Assembly (NCBI GenBank): GCA_021927905.1
Contig: BLLK01000082.1
Span: 41,002-105,001, forward strand
DNA: 64,000 nucleotides
DNA from: Chaetoceros tenuissimus
Lineage: Eukaryota; Bacillariophyta; Thalassiosirophyceae; Chaetocerotales; Chaetocerotaceae
Direction of reading: 5' to 3'
Shown here: piece by piece, positions 1-10,615 of the stretch
How positions within the stretch are numbered: position 1 is the stretch's first letter
How the letters are laid out: every line of letters starts with the position of its first letter
The notes under the pieces: generated by a model
The model's input: only the letters and a program-made list of their open reading frames with translations
Told to the model about the DNA's origin: nothing
Databases searched by the model: none
Program-made: the position numbers and the translations under genes

Positions 1-14
1 CCGAAGCAACCACG

Positions 15-431
15 TTAGAATTCACATGATGAGGAATTTTTCAAAAGTCGAGCTACAAACAAGGCACCATAGATTCCAGTAGCCTTGACAAATTGTTGAA
101 CTAGAACCTCACTAGTAGAAACAAGCCACAAGCAACACAAGCAAGGAAGACAATAGATCCAATGAGTACAGTCCAAATCACCAAGTGCCACTTCAAAGTA
201 AATCTCAGGACTAGCTACCAACAAGATAGGATTGGTAACGGTCCACAAAGCAATGTAAAGCGAAGTCTGTAGTCCCTTTTTTACAGCTTCAAAATATGAA
301 TTGAAATAAACAGTGCAGGCAATAAGCCGAGTACACTGTGACATGTAAAGATATGCAAATGAAAGAGGCTCCCCAAGCAAATCATAACCCCAAAATGCTT
401 GCATTGGAGCATGGCTGAACCAGGTTGACAA
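15..431 (-). CDS. Hydrophobic ORF overlapping the gag 3' end, function unknown
   Basis: This 138-codon minus-strand frame overlaps the end of the gag fragment in another frame. It is rich in aromatic and aliphatic residues and has three or four possible membrane-spanning stretches, for instance around SLYIALWTVTNPILLV and IYCLPCLCCLWLV. It could be the continuation of the Gag reading frame after a frameshift, a separate hydrophobic accessory ORF of the element, or an unselected frame. Cysteine-rich hydrophobic spans can arise by chance in AT-rich DNA, so I rate it low. It ends inside the direct repeat at position 15-39. Confidence 0.3.
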   Translation of the reverse strand: MSTWFSHAPMQAFWGYDLLGEPLSFAYLYMSQCTRLIACTVYFNSYFEAVKKGLQTSLYIALWTVTNPILLVASPEIYFEVALGDLDCTHWIYCLPCLCCLWLVSTSEVLVQQFVKATGIYGALFVARLLKNSSSCEF

Positions 432-780
432 CCATTGACGTCAGAATCAGCCAATGCTGCTCTCAAGTTTGTTACAACATCATTGGTTTCTGAAGCAACA
501 GTACCAGGAGCAGATGGAGTAGGAGTATTGTTTGCAAGATTTGCACGATTATGATTTCCTCCTCTTCCTCCATCACCTCTTCCACCTCCTCCACCACAAG
601 GACCTTGGCGATGCTGAGAACCATGATGTTCATCAGTGAAGTGCTTGCTTCCACCATTTGTCCAGCGACCCTTGATTGTATTACCAGATCCATCGGACAA
701 GTTGCGCTTCACACACTTTCCACACCAATGCACAGTCTCATTTCCAACCTTCTTTGTCCAGCGTTAGAATTCACTTGATG
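281..780 (-). pseudogene. Ty1/copia-type gag fragment with zinc-binding motif
   Basis: The minus-strand frame ending near 281 encodes a C-terminal Gag piece. It starts with HWCGKC, is followed about 25 residues later by KHFTDEHHG, and then has a glycine/arginine-rich stretch (GGGGGRGDGGRGG). This C-C-H-H arrangement, with Trp before the first Cys and a basic or Gly-rich tail, is what I associate with diatom CoDi Gag proteins, where it would bind element RNA. No start codon precedes the motif: the frame just runs in from upstream, so the piece is N-terminally truncated. Further downstream the frame drifts into hydrophobic residues in competition with the overlapping ORF at 15-431, which suggests a frameshift near 430. 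Family assignment is from motif shape only. Confidence 0.6.
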
Positions 781-788
781 AGGAATTT

Positions 789-1288
789 ATTTTCACACAA
801 ACAGAGACTCTAGGCCTACGAGAAGCTGCGTGTTGCTAGTATTAGAGCGGAGGGAACAGCACCAATCAAATGCTGTACGCTGTCCGCGTATGAGTTGTAT
901 AATATAGATAAGAAGCTAACTAAGAGAACAAGTTAGATTCAGAGTGTATGTTGATTGTGAGCTTATAGTTAGTTGACTACTGTTTGAGTTCCTCAGAGCT
1001 TGGTTGAAGTCCAGGTGTCAAGTAATCAGACTCTGGCATCTCGAGAGAATCAGCCAATGAGAAATAAATGCTTGACACTTTCTTTGAACTTTCAATTCGA
1101 GCTCTGCCATTGGACAGAGTACGTATAAGAAGTATGTACTCGTGTATAAGCTTTACTGAGGAGCTTGTAGAGCAATGTTTTGTAGTTAGATGATCTAACT
1201 AATAAATCAATGATATGTAAATTTGTTGAATGTAGTTTTGTGACAAATGACTTGATGGCATCACTAGAGAATGTAACAGCGACGCTAG
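789..1288. other. No gene seen; possible LTR remnants
   Basis: Nothing convincing is coded here. TGTCAAG-like motifs near 1016-1022 and, on the minus strand, near 1073-1081 resemble the start of the LTR at 3954-4118 but do not align further. The region may be a diverged LTR or flanking DNA. Confidence 0.3.
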
Positions 1289-2446
1289 GAAAGCTTTCAG
1301 GCCATTTATTGATTGATGTGACATCAAATATTGAACATTGACGCGTGTCATTGGTGGGTAATATATAGATATGAATATTATGTAAGTGTGAACAAAGAGG
1401 TTGATGATTAGAGTGCCCTTTTACAGTTAGCTTAGCGATTGTTAAGAAAGTCAAGTCCAACTCTCCCTCCAATGCTAAACTAATTGTCATGGGCGCAATG
1501 AGTCACCAGCCTTGTACTAGCTTGCAAATGCGGACAAAGTCTTTCTCTGGAAGATTCTTGGTAAGGTAGTCAGCTTCTTGAGATTCTGTTGGACAGTAGA
1601 TTACGGAAATGTCGCGGTTGCGAACATGTTCCCAGAAGAAGTGGTATCTGGCTAAGTAGAATCGAGTTCGACTAGTGATCCGTTGCTCTGTTGCAAGACA
1701 TAGAGCAGACTGATTGTCTTCATGGACAGTGGTTAGAATGGAGTCAGGATTAGTGAATTCTGGCACATTCAAGGAGAGACACATCTCTTTGAGAAGAGTG
1801 CGTACTGGAATAAGGGCTCGCATAGCTTGACTAAAAGCATAGTACTCTGCTTCAGCGGTGCTGAGACAGATGCAGTCCATAAGTTGAGATTTCCAGATAA
1901 GAGGATATCCACAGAACTTAATGATGTAATCAGCACAAGAGCGAACTGAAGAAGTCATGTCCGGTGGATCTATGTTATACAATCCGCAGAAGTTTGCATC
2001 TACAAAGCAATCTAGAGATAGTTTCTTAGGTACTCGAAAAATAGTTCCATTGTTGATGGTTCCTTTCAAGTATCGAATTATTCTTTTTACAGCTGATAAT
2101 TGGGATTGTTTAGGAGTGTGAGTAAAGCGAGCAACTTGTGATACAGCTACGGTAATGTCTGGTTGTGTGTTATTGCTCAAATAGAGGACCATACCTACGA
2201 CGCTTGGATAAATCCATGGCTCTGACATAGGAACTCCCTCTTGGTCAAATCCCTAAGTCTTTGTTTAAGGCTGAAAGCTTTTAGACCATTTATTGATTGA
2301 TGTGATGTCGAATATTGAACATTGATGTGTGTCATTGGTGGGAAATATATAGATATGAATATTATGTAAGTGCGAACAAAGAGGTTGATGATTAGAGTGC
2401 CCTTTTACAGTTAGCTTAGGGATTGTTAAGAAAGTCAAGTCCGACT
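1289..2446. repeat. 174-bp direct repeats at 1289-1462 and 2273-2446
   Basis: The two segments share the same order of motifs (for example TTTATTGATTGATGTGA, GGTTGATGATTAGAGTGCCC and GTTAAGAAAGTCAAGTCC) with roughly one mismatch in fifteen bases. They bracket the copia RT/RNase H fragment at 1503-2228. A purine-rich stretch lies immediately upstream (minus sense) of the 1462 copy, as a polypurine tract would before a 3' LTR. They may therefore be LTRs of an internally deleted element, although they do not resemble the LTR at 3954-4118. Confidence 0.65.
1503..2228 (-). pseudogene. Ty1/copia reverse transcriptase C-terminus plus RNase H
   Basis: A 241-codon frame that starts inside the RT thumb (SVVGMVLYLSNNTQPDITV, then SQVARFTHTPKQSQL and RYLKGT) and continues into a copia RNase H. 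The RNase H shows the first Asp in DCFVDANFCG, the Glu in LSTAEAEYYAFSQAM, an Asp in VHEDNQSALCLA, and the closing QEADYLTKNLP motif. These are the standard C-terminal landmarks of copia Pol. The protease, integrase and most of RT are absent, so this is a 5'-truncated or internally deleted remnant. The stop after KLVQGW is where copia polyproteins usually end. The frame itself is uninterrupted. Confidence 0.9.
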
Positions 2447-2447
2447 T

Positions 2448-3683
2448 TCAGCGATTTGGATTGGACTGAACTTTAGTACAAGCATCTGCAGATGACAGAA
2501 CAATGTCAGGATCCTTGCGATTGTTATCCTGATTACAATTGTTTTGATTCTGGTTCCTATCCTTGTTTGGACATTCACGAAGCCAGTGATCCCCACCACA
2601 ACTGTGACATGGACCCTTCTTTTTCCCAGACTCTTTACCCAGAAATCCGTGATTACCTGGACCTTGCTCTTCAACTGCAGGGATCCAGTCTTTCTTGTAG
2701 ATCTTGTAAGTATCAGTGGCAACATTAAGGACATCCATCCACTCAAGACTTGTTCCAGTACGATGTGCAAAGGTAGAAAAGTGATTTGCATTAGTCTTCA
2801 AGATTCTGTTTACTGACAAATCAATCTCTAGCTTTGCAAAAGTGCCATTGAACTTCTTGCAACTGGAAGTTTGAAAGATCTGAATCAAGTGAGTCATGAA
2901 GTCAGTAGGCATTCTAAAGTTACCAGCATCAACAACTCGATAGATACGTTCAAAGTTGACATGAAGTTCATACACAATGGTATGTACATCTTCATTCTCA
3001 TAATCAGTAACTTTAAGATTCTTCATAAACTCCCACAAGTCGTTCAATGCTTCTCTTGAGTTCTTAAGAAGATGGCTGATCAACAGTACAAAGATGACTG
3101 GACCTCCATAAGCCCCAGGATGGTTCTTCATTACTGTCTCCTTTTCCTTTAACAAATATTCCTTCATTGTTGTGGAGCATGCTTTTAAAATGATCTCCTT
3201 GGACCAGCTTCGTTCTCTAGTCCATTCAGTTTCTTGGATATTACGGTCGATCCATGCTACAGAATCATACATCTTTTCTTGATTTTCAAGTACAGCAAGA
3301 GCATCCAGATTGTCAAAGAGATCAAGCTGAAGCTGATCCTGATTGTTCTTCCAACCAAGATCAGGGTTCAACATAGGCATCGATTCAATCCAGCTATTTA
3401 AATCATACTTCTTAAGATGCTACAATACAGCCTGATTCAACCTGCGCATCGAAGCTGTAGCCTTGAAATATTCCTTGGCTAGATCATTACTTTTCTTCTG
3501 ATTGTGAGAGATCTTCTCATATACATAATCAAAAGGCTGCTCAATACTATTTCTCATGATATCGTCTAGGTCCTTGTCATCTAAATTCTTCCTCTGGGAT
3601 CTTGTGAGACTTGTAAAATCCGCTGAAATAGCAGATGGATCTAGTGGAATATTACGGATGTTTGGGCTACTGAAACCACTCAT
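2448..3683 (-). pseudogene. Ty1/copia gag with CCHC zinc knuckle and one in-frame TAG
   Basis: One frame runs from an ATG at 3683 to 2448, broken only by a TAG at 3420-3422, so about 410 codons in all. The N-terminal half is helical and charged; a UBN2-like middle (WKEYLLKEKETV-type region, HEFWEFMKNLK-like) is plausible but weak. Near the C-terminus a classic zinc knuckle CHSCGGDHWLRECPNKD (CX2CX4HX4C) is followed by an Asn/Gln-rich tail. Gag packages element RNA into virus-like particles. A PBS-like site and LTR lie directly upstream (3941-4118), so this is the 5' gag of an element read on the minus strand. Its own pol does not follow; instead the 174-bp repeat begins at the stop. Confidence 0.85.
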
Positions 3684-3940
3684 GGTTGAAACTAGTTGTG
3701 TTTCTCACAAATTTATGTGTTATAGGACGTTTGGTTGCTGTTCCTCTTGCTAAAACAATGCTTTTCTTGGTCTTGATCTGGCCAAATTAGCTGATGTTTG
3801 TTCTTCACTCTGTAGTGCTATTTGATTTTTTTCTAAGTCTATTCTCTGGACCTACAAGCTAGTTGATGTGATTGATTTCACTATTTGATGTTGATGTTGA
3901 TAATTCACTCTTGGTTATTCAATAGAAACAACGTTGTATT

Positions 3941-3953
3941 CGGGCTCATAACC
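3941..3953 (-). promoter_or_regulatory. Primer-binding site matching the anticodon region of initiator tRNA-Met
   Basis: Read on the minus strand the site is GGTTATGAGCCCG, directly after an LTR ending TGTCA. It is complementary to the anticodon arm of initiator tRNA-Met (GGGCUCAUAACC), not to the tRNA 3' end. Drosophila copia and yeast Ty5 are known to prime from an internal half-tRNA of this kind. The placement between LTR and gag supports the call. Confidence 0.75.
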
Positions 3954-4118
3954 TGACAGCTGCAGAAGGAGTTGTTTTGATTGAATCAGTTGATGATTGT
4001 ATTGATAGATAGATTGTAACAGTAAATCCCTTTATTACTATTAGTTGTTTTGAATTATAGATAGATGTAAAGTTGAGAGATCCTCCATCTCTCTCTCTCA
4101 AGCACGGAGTGCTTGACA
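3954..4118 (-). repeat. Copia LTR (165 bp) shared between a pol upstream and a gag downstream
   Basis: In minus-strand sense it starts TGTCAAGCACTCCG and ends GCAGCTGTCA, with TG...CA ends. The PBS at 3941-3953 abuts its 3' end. Upstream in the same sense is the RNase H of another copia body (4204-4512). The single LTR therefore sits at a pol-LTR-gag junction. It contains a CT-rich microsatellite near 4087-4100. Its boundaries are inferred from one copy only. Confidence 0.6.
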
Positions 4119-4203
4119 CCAAACCAATCATCGAAAGCAATGGATCCCAGCAATCCTTGTTCTTACTGACGACGTACAGATGCTCAAGAAAGTCATTTTC
4201 ATG

Positions 4204-4512
4204 TCATGGGCCCTCAATTGGAACTCCAATCATACGAAGTTTGTATCTCATAGATATGATCAATTCAGAAGCAACATGAAGTGCAACAAATTCAGATCCA
4301 AAAGTAGATGATTCAATGGTGGCCTGTCTCTTGGAATACCAAATGATTGGAGAAGAATTCAGATATAGTAGAATTTCAGTCTGAGATCTACTTGTTACTT
4401 TCTCACCTGCATAATCACTATCCACAAATACATACATAGACAACAGTTTCCTTCTTGGAACGGGTGCATTTGGAGGTAGATCTTCCACATCATCAGGATA
4501 AGCTTTCTTCAT
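4204..4512 (-). pseudogene. Ty1/copia RNase H fragment
   Basis: The frame carries YVFVDSDYAGEKVTSRSQT (first catalytic Asp, followed by the typical A-G-D/E-x-x-T-R-R-S-like block), then IIWYSKRQATIESSTFGSEF with the catalytic Glu. It ends at GVPIEGP, where the third Asp region (normally a CDN motif) should follow but the frame is lost. The last third of the domain is therefore missing or scrambled before the LTR at 4118. It follows the RT remnant at 4551-5400 in the same element. Confidence 0.85.
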
Positions 4513-4550
4513 GAATTCAGTCTGCTCATTAACTTTGTCATAATCAAAAT

Positions 4551-5400
4551 CTAGATTTGGTGCGCCAATTCATTGTCTTTGTGGATATCAAGAAAATTGA
4601 ACACATGAATAGCCTGTAGGAGGTGACCAGTCCTTGGCAAAACTAAATATCTTGACAAAACTGATACCTCTATCCTACCAAGCTCCACTGCCCATTGCAA
4701 TATACCAATTAAATTCTTGAATAGGGTAACTTGATCATCAGTACATTCCTCAGAAGTATCAAGCTCAGGTTGATAAGATGCAGTAGTAAATGGTTGCTTC
4801 AGACTGTAATTTGGATCAGAAAGCTTCTTATTATAATCCAAACCACTCTCCTTGAGCTTAGCCTTAAGGTTCTTGATTGCCTTGTCAAGATAAGAGTTAG
4901 AGCTCATAGTCCAAAATGGATTGGCACCATCATCATTGACTTTTCTATTGTCAACACCCAAGTATCTATCAGGAGGACCAATAAATATCTTCTTTTCCGT
5001 AGGAGCAGAAAGAAAAGCATTTTGGATGTTGCCAGCTAATATATCAAGGTTATTAAGAGCAGCAACTAGAAATCCTATTCAAACTGTATCTCTCGAAACA
5101 ACACTAGAGTAGGTCATGTTTGTGTCCTCCAGCGACATATCTGGCCTTTTGAGTCATATCTAGCTTGACATCCAATACTAAGTGGCATAGGATCTCATTG
5201 TATCCAGGTAGAGGTCTATCTCCACAAGCTAATAACCTTAAAGCACATTTGGCATTCACCATTTCCTTCTTGATAGCATCTTTCCATAACGTGTTATTAT
5301 TGGCTTTGTCAATCTTGATGGCTTCATCCCATGAACCAGGGACCTACCTTTTCTTAGCACGTTGCCTCAGCACATGATTAACCCATCACTTGAAAGCAGG
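4551..5400 (-). pseudogene. Ty1/copia reverse transcriptase, frameshifted
   Basis: Minus-strand frames show successive RT blocks. Around 5390-5170 there is a WKDAIKKEM segment and a VLDVKLDMTQKARYVAGGH segment, around 5112-5000 TYSSVVSRD and LNNLDILAGNIQNAFLSAP, and in the 4961-4551 frame the thumb blocks PELDTSEECTDDQVTLFKNL and WAVELGRIEVSVLSRYLVLP. All are landmarks of diatom-type copia RT, which copies the element RNA to cDNA. Stops and frame changes interrupt the blocks, so no protein can be made. The catalytic YVDD box is not preserved in an open frame. Confidence 0.75.
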
Positions 5401-5515
5401 TTCATCTTGTATTTTCATGGCAACTGCTAACTCTGCTAGACTAAGTGGATAACCTTCCTTGGCATCCTTAAGGGAGATCCAACTCTTAAGAGTATCCAGT
5501 GGCAGAAGAATTGCC

Positions 5516-6085
5516 CTACTTCATGTGCAGGACTTGGTGACAGAGTTTCATACTCTTGGAGTCTTTGTTGAAGTAGTAACACCATTGGAACCATGCAAAG
5601 GAAACATACTCTGAGATGTCAGGAGTATAATGCATTATCATCTCATACGTTGTTTCCACTGAAGGTCCCCGTCTAGTTACAAGTAGTGACAAGAGATCAG
5701 CAGTGTATTCATAGCAGAAGCATGTAGCCATCATTATTTTTTGCGCATATCGTTTTACTCCGCTAATTACAGGCTCTGCTCTATTTTGCCATGGTGAATG
5801 TGGTTCTGTGAAGGTCTGATAAATTCCAAACTTTCTTATCAGCCTCTTGAACAGTCCATCTTTGAAGTTACCATGATTATCAGAGTGTAAACTATAAGGT
5901 AGACCAATGACATGCAAGAAGTACCTGAGAGTTCCTTCTGTAGTTTCAAATGTCTCATTTTCACATGGAAGAAACTTGTAGAAACCAAGTCCATTGGTAT
6001 ATATCACTCCTCTTTTGTATTCTTGAATTGAAGTAGCCTTGACTTTCAGGTAGTCACAGTAGAACTTACCAAAGATCCTTGACAA
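5516..6085 (-). pseudogene. Ty1/copia integrase core fragment
   Basis: The frame contains GFYKFLPCENETFETTEGTL, then LPYSLHSDNHGNFKDGLFKR carrying the second catalytic Asp (SDN), then HSPWQNRAEPVISGVKRYAQ carrying the Glu of the DDE triad. This corresponds to the middle and end of a retroviral-type integrase core, the enzyme that inserts element cDNA. The region with the first Asp is not clear in this frame. It belongs to the same minus-strand pol as the RT at 4551-5400. Confidence 0.8.
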
Positions 6086-6264
6086 CTGTTTATATTGGAG
6101 TTGAGCCTTATCAGTCTTGAAATGGGGAGAGAGAGCACCTGTGGTCCTGATGAATTTAGATGTAGTTGCCTGCAGAGTCCTTTGAGCTGTCTTTAATCTG
6201 ATCTTAAGGAATCAAGCCATTTCCTCAGGACTAATATTATCCTTGCTTTTGTATGAATTCATTG

Positions 6265-7046
6265 CTAGGAGTGATTTGAAAGTCTCCTCATACAGGTGAA
6301 GTACAGAAGTTGATTGCACAGCGATAGTAGATGTGACATGAGGGATGATGCAACTGGATCATCTTTTGCTGAATCAATAATACAAGAGGAAGTAGAGAAC
6401 ACAGATCTTTGCTGAGAGAAGTTACCTCCAGGTATACTAGGATCCCATGGAAACTTAGCAGACATGACAAGTTTTTGACAGCTATGAATTTCATCAGCAG
6501 TAGGACGGTGAAAAGGAATAAATGGTAATGCCCCATCATGATCTACTGGAATAACAGTGCCACAGGGAAAGGTGATAGTTTGAGCATGTGGATCCAAATA
6601 GTATCTCTTTGGTCTTACATCAACCCTAACATCTGATTCTTCAGCCTGAATTGGATTAACCAACGAATCATCCATTCTATCACCAAGGTAAATAGAATTA
6701 TTACATTCAATAATGTATGTCTTGCTGTCATCATTGTCATAAGCGTAAAGGACATTTGCAATGGGTAAATCTGGGATAGTTCAAAGAGAGCACTAAATCC
6801 ACCAGCAGTAACAAATTTATAAACAACAAATTCTTCAACATAGGTATGTTTCCTAGCACAATTTGTATCTGCCCATGAGTCAATTCCAAGCCTATTACCA
6901 CGCTGATGTTCATTTGCAGTCAGGGTAGGATGCACAAAGGATTCAATATGGAAGGATGATCTAGTTGTAGAAATGGTGGTTGTAATAAATGCTCTAATCG
7001 CGTAAGTTGGGGTGCAAGTGGAATGAAGTAATAGTCCCTGGAACAA
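6265..7046 (-). pseudogene. Ty1/copia protease and pre-integrase region, frameshifted
   Basis: Two overlapping frames together give the block before integrase. Upstream, LGIDSWADTNCARKHTYVEE resembles the CoDi protease catalytic region (an Asp-Thr motif inside D-x-x-A-D-T-x-C). Downstream, RPKRYYLDPHAQTITFPCGT continues through a hydrophobic beta-rich part. The frame change near 6650 breaks the ORF. A similar protease block, HADTHCFGKN, is intact in the element at 60319-62821, which helps the identification. Confidence 0.6.
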
Positions 7047-7319
7047 TCTTCAGGACACGAGAAATAGGCCAGCCATCAGTGACAACTGGCACAGAAGTCA
7101 AGAAATTCTATTACCATTTGAACCATACATGGCCAGAATATGATTGCCCATTTACAGTAGAGATGACACCTTCATCACCATTGACTCCCCTTCATGCAGA
7201 CAAGCCAAAAGCTTGGCCTGCATTATTGGTAGTGATATTATGAAAGCTACAGAGCAGTACAAGGCTGATCTGCTAACCAAGCCTTGAATAGCACACTAAT
7301 TGTTTAGGAGCATAGCAGA
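7047..7319 (+). other. Short copia RNase H tail relic, otherwise no gene
   Basis: Plus-strand codons near 7235-7286 read TEQYKADLLTKP followed by a stop, which resembles the closing motif of copia RNase H (ADxLTKxL). Nothing upstream extends the match. It is probably a small fossil between the minus-strand copia body and the plus-strand non-LTR relic. Confidence 0.35.
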
Positions 7320-10036
7320 GTGACAGCATCCCCCATTGCAGCATCACCTCAGGATGCAACTGGATGCTTTAATCCGATCAGACCTGAGCAGACTAGTATT
7401 ATCCAGCAAGCAAAGGGACTTAAGAAAGAAGCAACAATTTGTAACATGCAAGTATTACACTGTATGAAAGGACACATTCAAACTGCAGCAGGAGTGACAG
7501 AAAGAAGCCTCAAATTTGACAAGAAGAACAGGAATTACAAAGGTCCACAGCATGGAAATGATACAAGGAGGAAATTCAGTCATATGAGTTTCTACACCCA
7601 AACAGAAATGACAGCATCAGTAGAGATGGAAATGCATTCATTTATGACATCACGCACTTTGTACTGTAAGCAATCAATTGCTTCATTGCAGCAGTACCTA
7701 TGCTGACGAGGAAGCTCCAACTCTGGCAAAACTTATTGAATGTGTCAGGTAGAGACTTGGCTATTGATAAATGTGTGATTGTCTTCTTACTCTACAAGAC
7801 AATATTTGAGAAAGAGAAAAGTAAGGTAGTTCTTAAGCCAATAGAGGATGAGCCAGGCGACATAAATCTACAACCATATGACTAAGAAACATCTAGAATC
7901 AATATCCGCAGGATTGAGCCTTATGAAGGAGAAAGATATCTTGGGGTCAGAGTAGCAGGGGATGGGAACTGGAGAGATGAGTACAAGCATAGAGTGAAGC
8001 AAATGAAAAGTAAATGAAAAGCATGGCTTCAAAGGTTCACACTTGCACATTGGACAGGAATGGAGCTCACCTACTCTACTTGACACAGTACAAACCCACC
8101 GTTTGTTACCCTTTGCACCACCCAATATTCTCTGATAAGGAATGTGACAAATTGCAAAGTCCTTTCCTTTGATCTATACCACCTAAGATGGGCGTCAACC
8201 ACAACTTTCCTAGAGCTGTGATTAATGGTCCTTTTGCATTAGGAGGAAACCAACTAATTGATGTCAAAGTGGAACAATTTGCATTGCAACTTGTAGATAT
8301 CATTGGAGAACACCTTGTACACCTAATTGCATTCCATCAGAGATTCCTCAGTTTTTCATGCTTTCTCCCTTGGACTTTGACTACAGACTGCAAAATTCTT
8401 GCATTGCATTTCTCTGGGAGAAGATACACACATATGACATTGAGGTTAAAAAGGGTGCCACATTTGCCAAAAGCTAATAATTCATCTCTCATTAATTTCC
8501 CTCCGCAAGAGATGGAAAAATACACCACAGAGAATAACATCCAATGAACTCCACAATGCAAATGAAATACAACTCTTTCTTTGATGTACCTTCTTGAGTG
8601 ACATCAGCAGAAAAGAGATACAAGACTACAGAGTCTTACCCAATGTGAGAGAGACCAAATAAAGTAGCAATTGATGCTTGGAAGAAATGCTTTCAGGGAG
8701 CATTCATTACTGGAGAGAGAGAAGTTCTACCTTCACTTAAGCTGACTATCCACTACCCGCAGCTGAGGATAGTGCACCTTCTTCTGTTAGAGTTTACCTG
8801 AAATGACAGCCACAGCATATCTAGGATATATTAGGTAACGAGTGCACAGAGTGGAATGCAAGAGACATCAACAGTATCTGCACATGTCTGGAGAACGTAC
8901 AGTCAAGAATGGCAAATAGGCACACTACTATGCTATTAAACCAGCTATTTGTGAAAACCCAATTTATTGGGATAGACTCTTAGGAATTGATGGCTATGGC
9001 TAGGAAAGATATCCCACTGAACATAGTCACAGCACATTTGATGTCCCATCAGGATAACAAGACTCCTTTTCACCTGCTTTTATATGATGCCCAGATAAAT
9101 GTCCAAATGGATTTCCAAGCTGATGCAGTCAGAGATGGACCAAGCACAATCCAACCAGTCCTGACTTTGTAGGACAAGATTTCCAGATCAAGATAGATGG
9201 GGTGATTGTTTACTCAGATGTTGCAGTGTAAAAATCAATTACAGAAAATCATTGAAGAGCTATCTATTGGCAAAGTATGAGTGGTCTGGGATGCCTGCTA
9301 TCTCAAGGGCTTTTCTCAGCAAGTACACACAAATGTTCTCAAATTGCAATATAACTGGCAATATACAAGGAAGCGTAGAAATGTCTTTGAAAAGAATGAA
9401 AAGAGGATTTCAAACTGTAAGACAACAGCTGTTAACTTGGATGTGGAGATGTAGATGACAAACACCACTTTCTTAATTGTACATGTTAACCTGGTTACTC
9501 CAAATCCAATACTTAACTCCACAACCACTTTGTCATATGATTCTACTGGGGCTCTGTTCAGTACAATGCCATGGTAATTTCATCATTTTTTGTGGAGAAT
9601 CTGAACAAGAAGAAATAGTCTTCTGTGATCAAGAAGAAATAGGCTGAAATCACTTCCTACTGGGTAATCTGAGAATTAAATGGAAAGAAGCAATGGAATC
9701 TCACTATGCTAAGCTTGCAGCAGCCTCAGATGAGAAAATACCATTGCTGCTAAATACCAAAGCAACCACTCGGCCACCATCACAATTGCTGGCTGATTAG
9801 AAATGAATGCCACCATGCATTGAAAGAGGACTCAGACTACCATGCAGACAGAGAAAAGCTCCTCCACAAAATGGAAGCCATATTTACAAAAAAGCCATCC
9901 CTCTATCCAAGCATTCAGAACATTATTTACTCACACATAAGTCTTCTGAACTCTGGAATTCAAAACTGGCTCAAATCATATTGGCTGGCCTGTAAATTTG
10001 TGGGTCCATCTCTGATCACAACACATTTCTCTTTGT
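7320..10036 (+). pseudogene. Decayed non-LTR retrotransposon ORF2 relic (RT to C-terminus)
   Basis: Scattered plus-strand frames match, in order, the intact ORF2 at 48025-52446. 7320-7700 has SPQDATGCFNPI (compare PKDATGCFDLL, RT motif A) and YKGPQHGND (compare GEGPQDGND, motif B). 7715-7885 has KLLNVSGRDLAIDKC-like sequence. 8188-8300 reads MGVNHNFPRAVINGPFALGG against MGFNRHMPRAVVFGPMQYGG. 9045-9130 has HQDNKTPFHLLLYD and the RNase H end. 9820-10036 ends GPSLITTHFSL against APTLITTYFQTT. The catalytic xDD box region is deleted. Many frameshifts and stops show an old copy with no coding capacity. The end of homology near 10036 marks the ORF2 stop. Confidence 0.8.
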
Positions 10037-10039
10037 AAT

Positions 10040-10615
10040 CCGCTAACAACAATATCATCCCTCCGGAAATTTCTCAATCATGCTGTAGAGCCAGGTTGGG
10101 GTTAACTGCAACTAAGGACTTATTGCATTGAATGGCTGAAGAACTGCAACAGCTAATGGACTTGAGGATCTAATTATGTCTATCATATTGAATCAATTAG
10201 CTAGAGGAATTGATTTCTTGTCAATATTTTTATGCGCTGAGGGTAAGGACTACTTTTGAGCACAACTATGTGTTCCATATTTCTAAGCACACTGCCCTCT
10301 CTGTAATCAACTGCATCTGTCATGACTGTGAACTTCCTCTAGACTGGAAGTGGCCTTTATTTCTTTAGACCGGAAATGGTCTCTATTTCTCTGGACCAAA
10401 GTGTTGATTTTGATATAAAGCATCCAGTTGAAAGTCTGTTCCTAGGCTGAGATGCCTTTGGAAACATTAGGCTGAAACTACTAGAGTACCAACTCGCTCA
10501 CTCTCTTCCCTCCCCTTTCTCTTCTTTGAGCTTTCCAGTAGATGTACTAGCCGTGGACTTTTAAGCAACAAGATCATGATCGACTTTGAAAAAATTCTTA
10601 TCACTTTCTCTACGA
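10040..10615. other. No gene seen
   Basis: No convincing ORF. This is probably the 3' tail of the decayed non-LTR element followed by flanking DNA. A short imperfect direct repeat, CTAGACTGGAAGTGG against TTAGACCGGAAATGG, occurs at about 10338-10382. Confidence 0.4.

Larger units (their letters stand above)
13..788. repeat. Imperfect 27-bp direct repeat flanking a gag fragment
   Basis: A 27-bp sequence beginning CGTTAGAATTCAC occurs at 13-39 and again at 762-788 with one mismatch. The two copies bracket the minus-strand gag-derived ORFs between them. They may be a target duplication that is too long for a normal retroelement, a short tandem repeat of the gag 3' end, or a footprint of template switching. 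I cannot tell which. Confidence 0.6.

Noticed and set aside
551-778. Ser/Thr-rich plus-strand ORF
   Set aside because: Antisense of the Gly/Glu-rich codons of the gag tail.
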